DNA of 34,420 bases from Chara braunii (taxonomy: Eukaryota; Streptophyta; Charophyceae; Charales; Characeae): NCBI GenBank assembly GCA_003427395.1, contig BFEA01000133.1, positions 1,168,321 to 1,202,740 of the forward strand. The letters run 5' to 3'. Shown in pieces: positions 1 to 8,199 of the stretch. The position numbers and the translations under genes were made by a program. Below the pieces are notes generated by a model, which saw only the letters and a list, made by a program, of their open reading frames with translations, was not told the origin of the DNA and searched no databases. Position 1 is the stretch's first letter, and every line of letters begins with the position of its first letter.

Positions 1-228
1 AGTCTCCAACGTTGCGGCTGGCCTCATGGCATCAATAGGATGAACAAAATCGAATGAATCTGGCGCTGTATCGTCGGAATATACACTGTCGAAGATACCA
101 TCTACTTTTCCCGCCTGCGACACCCGTACGGACGCCAGGCCGGTATGTCTAACGGACAGACCGTCGTAGGTCGTCGCTGAACCAGTACAACCCGACGGCG
201 GGCCCACCAAAAAGCGAAGCCGAAGACA
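1..228 (-). other. Open frame running off the left edge, unknown
   Basis: On the minus strand a frame is open for 76 codons from 228 to the window edge, just after a TGA at 229-231. The frame also stays open upstream of that TGA, to about 300. The peptide has a coding-like composition, with acidic and serine residues near its end (...VYSDDTAPDSFDFVHP...), and the DNA is richer in CpG than its surroundings. I recognise no domain. It lies downstream, on the same strand, of the gag-like remnant at 364-668, so it may be a later part of the same dead element rather than a host exon. Confidence that it encodes anything today is low. Confidence 0.2.
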
Positions 229-363
229 TCACGAAGCTGCCCCGAAGCCCGGAAAACCCGTAGCGTTAACGCTAAGGGCTCGCAGCCGATGTATGGGCCA
301 AGTACTGGTGGTTTAAAGAAAGACATTGAATATATCGTATTTAGCTCTACTGATGTTAAAAAT

Positions 364-668
364 TTATTTGGTAGTTGTAAGAACATAAATTTTCTCAAAC
401 TTCATTTCCATTTTGACTTTGACATCTTCCCAAACAGTAGTTTTTTCCATCCACTTTTTAACTGTCAATCTTGAGTCAGAATCGCAGTAGGACAAAAAAT
501 GTTTGAGTCGTTGTCTATCAGTCCAATTATAACAAAGTTTAAATAATCTATATACTCGTTCATGAAATCAGTGACGTGCGATCCTCTCAAACATGAAATT
601 CTCTCCTCTGGTCGTTTTGCTTTTGACATGTCTAATTCTCCCTTTATAGTATACACTTTCTCGACCAA
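364..668 (-). pseudogene. Gag-like retrotransposon remnant (minus strand)
   Basis: Two overlapping minus-strand frames join into one gag-like stretch. The first (668 to about 540) contains SHVTDFMNEYIDYLN. The second (about 545 to a TAA at 364-366) contains NWTDRQRLKHFLSYC, then LTVKKWMEKTTVWEDVKVKM. The pattern W-D-R-x2-L-x3-L, followed by a tryptophan-containing acidic helix, resembles the + strand gag at 12081-12345 (KWDDRKMLQRVLRYV... WSEFRDVMLEKF), so both appear to be capsid-type retrotransposon Gag domains. A frameshift near 545 and an in-frame TGA in the second frame show that it is dead. It abuts the start of the LTR at 683 but is antisense to it, so it belongs to another element. 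The assignment rests on my alignment by eye. Confidence 0.5.
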
Positions 669-682
669 TTCCTCTATTACAC

Positions 683-717
683 TGTCGGGGCAACTACCCT
701 GACAAGGGTATTAGCCC
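683..717 (+). repeat. LTR-terminal hairpin (outer family)
   Basis: Directly after TGTCG the sequence GGGCAACTACCCT-gac-AAGGGTATTAGCCC can fold on itself. A related hairpin sits at the end of the nested element (10876-10910, opposite orientation). The 3' LTR keeps only the left half because about 15 bases are missing at 14899. Confidence 0.6.
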
Positions 718-1315
718 GGGATTTTCAATGTCGGACATTGTCCAGCGCTTCCGTTGAATTGAAGGACTGGATGAGACTGACGCTGCCAAAGTTCTTTCAG
801 ACCAACCCTATGACCGAGAGACATAAATTTTTAGAACTTGACGTCGTTGACGTCGGACCGAAATAGCGGTATTCGGTAGTACGGCCTGTCGTCTACGGGT
901 CCTGACAAGGTCGCAGGGGCATACGGTCGTGAGAATGCTAAGACTAGACTTATTTTACATGGGAAAAAATAATAATAATAATAACGCACGGTCGTGGCCG
1001 CGCGATTCAGGGTCTTAGAAGGCAGAATAGGTGGTCGCGTCGTGTACGTGGCCGTGGCATGTGTGCCGAGCCGCCAGGCGGTCGCTGTGTTGGCGACAGC
1101 GTGGTTGGTCAGCGGCTGGGGCTGTTGGAGTACGCAGGCGTAGCTTGCGTGAAACCATAAGCGATACCGCACTGGGCTAACCTCTTCATAAGGAAGAGTT
1201 GCTCCTATTTCAGTGTGAAAAATGAACTAGCCCAGTTTGGAGCAGCCCAGCCTTTTGGTGCTGCCGTTTTCGGTCGTGCGATCGATCAGATCACGTGGCT
1301 GAAAAACAACCGTGC

Positions 1316-1388
1316 GAAGATTAGCATGGCCCCTGCACAAGGATGACACGTATAAATCGAGAAATGAACCATATATCTTTATTTTTTA
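1316..1388 (+). ncRNA. U6 snRNA-derived fragment in LTR copy 1
   Basis: The stretch from GAAGATTAGCATGG through CCCCTGCACAAGGATGACACG to AAATCGAGAAATG, followed by a T-rich end, is the 3' two thirds of a plant U6 spliceosomal RNA. The AGC triad and the internal stem-loop (GGCCCCTGC...GATGACACG) are kept, with one G-to-A change. The 5' part is not normal: ACAGAGA, which pairs with the 5' splice site, is replaced by CCGTGCG, and the 5' stem is not recognisable, although a short CGTGCGATC/GATCACG hairpin precedes. It cannot be a working U6. It is a captured fragment within the LTR, repeated at 15487. No plant U6 promoter (upstream sequence element) is visible. Confidence 0.85.
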
Positions 1389-2493
1389 TTTCTTGGATTC
1401 CCCCCCCCCCCCCTTCTCTCAAACTGCCGAAGGTTTTTGCACCCGTTCGTTTAGGCGAACAGGTTGCACAGAAGAAAGGAAACGGCGGAGTATCTATCCC
1501 ACTTTTAACGAAAAATTCACCCTCATTTTGCATATTTGGTGAGAAGAGGGATGAGGTCCGTTTTTGTGAGATTGCCCCCCGGTTGCATGTGTATTATAAT
1601 GGTTCGTGGCTTCTCAACTGCACCAAGAAGTGCCCTCCCTTGTTGGTAAGGCCTGGAGGCAGAGGTGACAGGCAGCAGATAGGAGGTATGTATCCCCCCT
1701 GTTCACCTAACTGCATCTGGATTCCAACTTGAGTTTGTGTTTTAACAGTTCATGGGGTGCCAATGGCCCACGGGCAAGGCCCTGCCTCGTTGGCAGAGAA
1801 ATGCAAGAAGAAAAAGGGGAAAAACAGGATCAAAAGTTTAAAAAGCTCATATTTTTGAATTTGCGCCTATAATTTTGAGATGGCCAACATGATTTTTGCT
1901 GGCCTTGAACGTTTTTCTGCGGGTAGGTGGGCACCTATCTTACATACGTGAATGTTTTCAGATTTTTGTATTTAGTGGCTTTTTATTTAAAAATCGTTAA
2001 ACTCGGGGTACTTTTTGTGTCCCCCCCCCCTTCGATCATAAAGAGGCTGCCACAAGTTATCCCTCTTTTTTTGCTCACCTTGCAGTGTGAGAAGCGGGGG
2101 GAAAGAATGGGCAGGGGTCCCAAAGTGACGAGTTGCAGCTGAGTGCAGCTAAAACGGAAAAAATAATAATAAAAAAAAAATAGAGAAGAAAGAAAAAAAA
2201 AAAATCGCGAATCAGTTCGCAACCTTGGTCCAGATGCAGGGCAGCGAAGCATCCTGAACTTGAAGTGACAGCAGACTGTTGGGTTCAACAGTCTGCTGAG
2301 AATGGCTTTGTACAACCGTTTTAAGCTGTACCTGGCCAGGGGTGATAGCCAGGTGCATCGTTGGGACTGGGAACCCGATGTTCCTAAAGAACATCAAGGA
2401 TTTCAGCCCTTGATCTTGTTTTTCATCGAGGGCTGAGCCCAGCTCCGAATTTTTGGTTGGGGGCAAGGCAGCTGCCCTCAGCCCTCAGATGGC

Positions 2494-2501
2494 TATAAAA
2501 G
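2494..2501 (+). promoter_or_regulatory. LTR TATA box, copy 1
   Basis: TATAAAAG lies in GGCTATAAAAGCAGCC and is conserved at the matching place in the other LTR (16663). It is the best candidate core promoter of the retrotransposon. The repeated CAGCCA-type motifs that follow would mark the start of R. The roughly 1.8 kb before it would be U3. Confidence 0.65.
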
Positions 2502-2884
2502 CAGCCAACAGCCACCCAACCAGCATTCATTAGTGGCTGATGCAGCTAGCAGCTCGCTTATGTGATTGTTGGCTGCTGGAGAAAGGGTTGCGGCTGGAGA
2601 GAGAGAGAGGGAGCTGGGTGAAGATCTGCAAGAGGAAGGGGAAAGACTGTTGAAGGTGGCCGCAGCTATGAAGTACAACCATAGCCACCATCTCAACGAA
2701 GGGGAGGAGCGTTGGAGGTCTGTAGAGAGTGTGGGAGTGGGGGTTGTCATAGCCACCACTTTACTTGGTGGAGTGTAAGGGAGGTGCTTCTGCTTCCATA
2801 GCCGCGGCCATAGACAGCAACACAGGGGAGATGTTCGTTCAAACGCGGCATTGGCAACCATTTTTCATGAGGTGCTGGGGTGAT

Positions 2885-3340
2885 GCTGCGCGACTTTTTC
2901 GGCGGCGGCAGACATTTTTGGTAGTGTCGCAGGGGAGTTGCTAGCCATTTGACGAGGGGCGGCAATGTTTTTTTTGTGACGGTGCGGAAGCGCCCTCCGT
3001 TTACACGGCGATTGACATTGATTTTTACGACGGTGCGAAGGTGTTGTCCGTTTGACGCGGCGGGCAGCAAAAATCTTGGATGATGGTCCGGAAATGCAGT
3101 CCATTTTTACGGTGGCGGTGGTTCTTTCTTTGGTCGTGCTGGTGTTATGTTGTCTGCTCGACGCGGCAGCGAGGCATTGACACAGGGGGGGGGGGGGCAC
3201 CGAATTGGTGGTGTGTTTTGAGGTGGTGCGGACGTTGTGCTGTCCTCGTAACGTGGCGGCAACGCATTGACATTGGGGATGGTGGCGTGGTGACATTGGT
3301 GGCATGTGACGGTGACGTTGGGACGTCGGCAGACTATATG
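2885..3340 (+). repeat. G-rich tandem array, period about 52 bp, LTR copy 1
   Basis: A degenerate unit of about 52 bp recurs, anchored by GTCCGTTTGACGCGGC-like blocks at about 2945, 2998, 3048, 3101, 3153 and 3243. It separates T-rich and GGCGGC-rich parts. It lies downstream of the TATA box and so would be transcribed. The other LTR has the same array at about 17055-17520. Frames in it are repeat-driven and not genes. Confidence 0.55.
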
Positions 3341-3851
3341 CGGGTGATTGTGCATTCAAGTGTTATCGAGGCAGGCGATCATTGTAAGGGGTGGTGTGGA
3401 TCGCTTGTTGACGTTTTTTAGTGACGACCTTTTCATCTGGGGCATGGTTCTATACGGTTTTCTTGAGTAAACCATATTTTACAACTTCACTCAAGGTCAG
3501 TCAGTTGATTGAATCAAATTTCCCTTCACACCTGTGTGACCCCACACTTTGCTTGACCCTGTTTATTTTGAACGTTCAAAACAAAAGGTAGAGGAAAGAA
3601 TGTGTGAGTCATGCATGTGAAAGGTGAGGTCTGACTTGGGTATGGGGTTGTATTGGTTTTTTTTTATCTTGTTGTTTGACGTGGTGTGTAGGTAGGTATG
3701 GGGATGCGTACAAAGGAGATTGATTATGCCTAATTGAGATGAAGAAATGAATTGTCTTATTGCTACCTTTTACCTGCCTGATTATTATAAAAAAAAAATT
3801 GTTGGTTTGAAAAAAATTGTTCAGTGTGTGTCGTAGAATGAATACGATTGA

Positions 3852-3857
3852 AATAAA
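3852..3857 (+). terminator. Polyadenylation signal candidate, LTR copy 1
   Basis: AATAAA within GATTGAAATAAAGTA is kept at the matching place in the other LTR (18021). If real, the R region between the TATA box and this signal would be about 1.3 kb. Confidence 0.45.
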
Positions 3858-4309
3858 GTAGATGAGGTCAAATGGACTTAATCTCCCTCAAGAACGACCC
3901 TTTCTATCCCGAACAACCTTGTCTACCTATGCCTGTCCAAATGATTCTTGTTCTTTACCTTTCGTGATTTCTTTTCGTCCCAGTTACTCGTGACTTAGGA
4001 TATGAGAATAAATGAAAGTTATTTGCAGTGGACACATCTTCTATCTCTAGGAAGCATCTGGGGCGGGGGTTCGTTGCTTCAGGAGCCGACTCTATTATCG
4101 ACCCAGAGTGGACCATTCTACGGGAGGGTACTTTGCCGATTCGGTGGAGACGACCCAACTTCTGAGATCCGAATCTTGTGCTCGGACGAGGAGGAGGAGT
4201 ACCCAGACTGCTTCCTAGAGAGAGAAGCATGCAACACTTCAAGCAATGCCCCTGATCAAGTAGTAGTCTGTCATCAAATAAGATTGATAAGGTATGGAGA
4301 CAGGTATGA

Positions 4310-4313
4310 GCGT
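4310..4313. repeat. Target-site duplication GCGT, left
   Basis: GCGT directly precedes TGTCGAGCGC of the nested element and is repeated at 10911-10914 directly after CGCGCCGACA. The uninterrupted site ATGAGCGTGTCGAATT-like is present in the other LTR at 18476-18490. Confidence 0.8.
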
Positions 4314-4329
4314 TGTCGAGCGCATCGGT

Positions 4330-4740
4330 CTGGCACCGCACCAGGGCAGAGCGGGACCCTCCCGACCGCGTCACGCAGGAGTTGGTTTAAATCCTTCGTC
4401 GCAATATACACGGAGCTTCCGCAAGCCGCTCCGACCGAGTGCGCCAGCCATACCTCCCGCGAGCCCCTACGATAGGATACGGCCTACGCGAGGCACGACT
4501 TACCTCCACCTTACGGGAGCTGTCACCTCCCTTCGGTGGGCATATCATCGTCGAGCTACCAGTCCACAGTACAAAAGCTGATCAGTTGCAATCGCAGAGG
4601 TGGACCAGCCGATGGCGTTTCTCGTCCACTGTAGCATAGGGGGTACGTGCGGTAATACGCCTCTATCGGACCCGCAGGCAAACCAACATCCTAGGGGGTT
4701 GAGGTCCCAAGCGCGACTCATCGTCAGTCGACTAGGACGC
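4330..4740 (-). repeat. LTR 3'-terminal module A, nested copy
   Basis: This block matches 29690-30090 and 11246-11640, both read on the opposite strand. Shared landmarks are GAGCCCCTACGA-AGGAT, GCAATCGCAGAGGT and the CGTCCTAGT-GA box. It marks the last 400 or so bases of the LTR in three family members. The amino-acid similarity of open frames across copies follows from DNA similarity and is no evidence for a protein. Confidence 0.7.
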
Positions 4741-4779
4741 ATCCCACACACCACGCGCACACCACTTCACAAACGCAAA

Positions 4780-5270
4780 AATAAAACACACACACACACC
4801 CACATCGAACAACGCGACAACACTCTTAGCCCCTTCAGTAGCCTTCCCATAACCCTTCGATGCGAAAATCGAATAGGCGTCACGTGCGAGACTTAGTATA
4901 AAACCGCGCGGACGCAGGGCTAACTCATATCGACTCACAATGCAAGCGTACGCAGGCAGTCGCAATGATGGCGTACTATGTAGCACCCATACTCATGCGG
5001 TCCTCGTTAACCTCGAGGGTCGCATTCGACACTCAAGTGTTGGCTGACACGCGCTTTTGAGGGTTAAATCTCTCGACGCTGGACAACCTCCATGCTCGTT
5101 TGAAGACCACATACCCTCTTCTGCACCCTGTGCAGAGTGGGTGGTACACAAGTCCATACATGTGGTGGCAGTCGTTTCTTACTGCCCTGGAGATGAGCCC
5201 CACCCCAGGCCTGGACAGAGATCAAGGGCTTTGACCTTTGACAACTGCCACGGACTACAACGTCCAACCA
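4780..5270 (-). repeat. Module B of the nested LTR, also at 29040-29425
   Basis: This contains CCCATAACC-TTCGA, GCAGTCGCAAT-A-GGCGTACTATG and GAGGGTCGCATTCGACA, which match the reverse complement of 29040-29425. In the right-hand copy a MITE (29436-29680) lies between modules A and B. The DNA is otherwise gene-free. Confidence 0.6.
4897..4905 (+). promoter_or_regulatory. TATA-like block, antisense to the nested LTR, first
   Basis: TATAAAACCGCGCGG is followed within 30 bases by TATCGACTCACAATGC. A second copy, TATAAAGCCGCGCGG with TATACCGACTGACAATGC, occurs at 5460. Both are preceded by related CCATAACC sequence, so the block is duplicated about 563 bp apart. The promoter role is inferred from the TATA and GC-box-like sequence only. 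Confidence 0.35.
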
Positions 5271-5459
5271 TAAAACTTCTAAAAAGCAAAAATAGGCCGA
5301 AGATCCCCCTATCCCAAAAGAATCATGACCCTGAGGTACCCGTTTCGGTTGGTGTCAGCGGTCTATAATAATCCCAAACGTTCATGCATACGTGCGAGTC
5401 CCTTGATCCCATAACCTTTAGACGCTTGGACGGTGAAATATCGCTCGCAGGGTTTTTGA

Positions 5460-5474
5460 TATAAAGCCGCGCGG
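5460..5474 (+). promoter_or_regulatory. TATA-like block, antisense to the nested LTR, second
   Basis: TATAAAGCCGCGCGG is the duplicate of the block at 4897, with the same downstream TATACCGACTGACAATGC-type sequence. Nothing coding follows it in frame. From 5500 to 6590 I see only an inverted copy of a GGGGTTACCCCTCACGATAT-like segment (5570-5600) and unremarkable AT-rich DNA. Confidence 0.35.
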
Positions 5475-6594
5475 TTGCAGGTCGGTCCTATACCGACTGA
5501 CAATGCTAGTCATACGTGGTAATCGCGGCTCCGGCCTCGCAATATTGAATGGCTGAAGGAATATGTCGTGAGGGGTTACCCCTCACGATATTGAACGGTT
5601 GAAGGACATGTCGTCCGGCCCTCGCGATATTTCTGCCCTCAGGGTTGGGTGTCTCGCTGGGCAGAGCAAATAGGCTCTGCGCGAGGGGAGGTCCCCTCCC
5701 TGCAGAGCCTAGGGCTTGGGATGTCCTGGACAAGGACCTTGAATCCCGGCCCTGGACCAACGTCCGACTAAGAAACCCCCAAGAAGCAAACAAGTAAAAG
5801 GATAAGTCTTCCTTATGTTTCTCAATCTTAACCTCTGAGTAAGCTTTTAGTACAGGGCCCCTAAGGCCATGCGAACATTCAGCATAGGTACACGCCTTTA
5901 TGCATATATGAGGGGGTAAGTATGTGACAATCACTTCTCACAATCTAAGTGGGGTTCTTCACAACCATATGTGTATATGTGATCGCAGGCAATCAAAATC
6001 CAGAATCTGAGTCACAAAACATATCTGCAATCACATCAAAGAATCAAACGACAGTCCACGCACTACACGGAGTCAACCTTAATCACTCCCTGCACCCATA
6101 CCCTTTGCTTTAGCCATGCAAACCCCAATCTCCTATCCAACCAACCATAATTAAATACTCAGTACCTTTGTTAAATGACCATTCAATAAAAGTCTGGGTG
6201 AAACCTTAACGAAACAATAAAATCACCAGGGCTAAAGCCTTTAAGGTTGAGTGTGGAGGGTGAGTTGGAATTGAGTCGTAGACCGACGAATCGGCAACCG
6301 ACCTATTATCAGTGATAACAGAAGATGATCCTTGTAGGATCAAGCCGAATTTAGCCCAAATCCTGAACCAGACGGTCAAGAGGACTTGTAACACATGACA
6401 GGCCAATCCCCAAGCTAAAATCATAAGTGTATGGAGAATACAACTTCATAACACCTTCTCACTCAAATCATCCTAATTAACTAGGCCTGAATCTAACTTT
6501 AAGCAGTGTCCAAAGCAAAGGTAGACCCTGACATAATCTCCCCTATACAGAGTGGATCACCAGAATCGCCACCTGTCAAAATATAATTTTTCTC

Positions 6595-6960
6595 CTTTAA
6601 CTAAGAAAATTTTGGCAGCGCTTCCCATAGGAAAAGTGTCTTTCCAGAATTTATATCAGCCTGAATATGGAAGCTGAAATGGTTTTCGACTTTCCAAAGT
6701 CCAATCTTGTCTAACTTCCTGAATTAGCAAAAATTTGGGCAGCACTCCCTTTAGGAAGGGAGACTTCTCAGATTTCTACTAAGCCATATATATGATTTAG
6801 ACAAGTTGAACTTTGAAAAGTCAAAATTTTGACTAACTCCTTGGATTTGCAGAAATTTCGGCAGCGCTTCCCGTAGAGAAAGTAGCTTACCAAAATTTAT
6901 ACAAAGCCAAGTATAACAAAAGATCCCAGAAAATGCGAGAATTTATCTAAGTAAAAAACC
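6595..6960 (-). repeat. Three tandem repeats of about 120 bp
   Basis: Each unit contains a TTTGGCAGCGCTTCCC-like core, then AAATTTATA about 40 bases on and AAGTCAA-TTTTGACTAACTCC-type spacing. The cores fall near 6612, 6735 and 6857. The same family makes about six units on the other strand at 27660-28340, as expected for oppositely oriented copies of one LTR family. Confidence 0.75.
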
Positions 6961-7182
6961 TTAGCTCAGAAAATGCAGGAATCGAAACTAACTCCTATGG
7001 CTCTAGTTCGTGGCGAGCGATTAAAGCAACTACCTATTAAACTGAAACTTAGATCAAGTAGTAGCCTCACTCAGTCATATGCAGGCCAAGCCACAAAGGT
7101 AAGTACTCTCACCATCCCCGGGTCAACTTGGCGCACAATAGTTCATGATCTTACAATGATTTAACCCCTTATACCAGTTTAC

Positions 7183-7377
7183 ATAAGGCATAAGGTCAGG
7201 ACACCCAAACTTATGGAATGAACCTTACCTTAGCCAGGCCTAAGGTCGGGCCACCCAAACTTACGGAATGAGCCCAACTTAGTCAAAGTATACACAAACA
7301 CAGGGCACCACAAATTTTCTCTTCTTTGGGCATATGACTAGACCATTCTAGTTGCCCTGAACTGTCTAAATAGCCAG

Positions 7378-7450
<73 letters not shown>

Positions 7451-8190
7451 GACCTTAATCTTCAGAGTGGGCGTAAGACTGAGCCATTCATCTTAGAAAC
7501 AATGCTCAGTCGGCCCAAGTTACCTTCAGTTTTACTCTTAGTTGTACTCTCTTCAGGTTGTGATAGACTATAGTCAGACCACCTAAACTTATGGAACAGT
7601 CTGATTAGCTCGTTCATAAATAGAATAATAATAGAGTATAGCCAGATTATAACCTTAGGTTCTCACATGTGCGGGCTTTGAGCCAGACCGCCTGAACTTA
7701 CAAAACAGTCTGACTCTCTGCCTGATTCGTTCCTCTCTGATCTAAATTGTGCGTGGCATTGGGCCAGACCACCTGAACTTACAGAACGGTCTGCCCTTTG
7801 TCAAGTTCATTTCTTCATAATAAAATTGGAAGAGGCTGAGTCATCTAAACTTATAGAACAACTAAGACCTCCTCGTTCAGCGACAAAAGAAACTGAGGAA
7901 AACCCAAAATAAACAAGGCGACCAAAGACACCTGAACTTACAGAACGCGCTTGGTCCCTGAAAAGTCATCCACAGTCAGTCCTCCCAGATCAGAGCAATA
8001 AGGTCACCTAAACTTATAGAACAGGCTGACCCTTCATGCAAACCCACAACACTGGGTCTCCCCAAACTTATGGGGACTTCCCAGTCACTAGAGCAATCAG
8101 ACCCCCTAAACTTATAGAAGGGTCTGACACTCCACTCAAGTCAAAATAAACGTAGTGTTGAGCCTCCCCAAACTTATGGGGACCTCCCAG
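7183..8190 (-). repeat. Array of about 12 stem-loop units with conserved loop
   Basis: Eleven units share the loop core CC(T/A)AACTTAYRGAA, at about 7203, 7253, 7580, 7690, 7770, 7848, 7930, 8008, 8052, 8107 and 8165. A twelfth, at about 7470, has the variant core CATTCATCTTAGAAACAATG. In most units the flanks pair with each other, and the paired bases differ from unit to unit: AGACC/GGTCT, GACCAA/TTGGTC, GGTCA/TGACC, CTGGG/CCCAG, GGGC/GCCC, AAGGT/ACCTT, GACTGAG/CTCAGTC. Spacing is irregular (45 to 320 bp). There is no reading frame through it. The sense strand of the LTR is minus, where the core reads TTCYRTAAGTT. Confidence 0.75.
7379..7449. repeat. (AT)n microsatellite
   Basis: About 35 uninterrupted AT dinucleotides lie inside the stem-loop array. 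The matching place in the right-hand family copy (26551-26580 and 27311-27324) is also an AT repeat, so it was probably present in their ancestor. Confidence 0.95.
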
Positions 8191-8199
8191 CCTTAATGA

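Larger units (their letters stand above)
683..4313 (+). mobile_element. 5' LTR of the main retrotransposon, first part
   Basis: This is a long direct repeat of 14878-18532, collinear throughout with scattered substitutions and small indels. It starts TGTCGGGGC. It is interrupted at 4313/4314 by the nested element and resumes at 10915. Recognisable landmarks are a U6 snRNA-derived piece (1316-1380), a C-run (about 1400), a TATA box (2494), a G-rich tandem array (about 2885-3340) and AATAAA (3852). Without the insertion the LTR would be about 4.46 kb, long even for plants. The short open frames inside it are not conserved as proteins between the two copies, so I annotate no gene. The four bases before TGTCGG are ACAC. 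I could not find a convincing matching duplication after the 3' LTR. Confidence 0.85.

Noticed and set aside
3955-4475. Overlapping open frames of 139 and 157 codons at the end of LTR copy 1
   Set aside because: They cross the border of the nested insertion at 4314 and are not kept in the second LTR, so they are chance frames.
7379-7449. AT-repeat as a centromere or replication feature
   Set aside because: It is a simple microsatellite, found in the same position of the related LTR copy.
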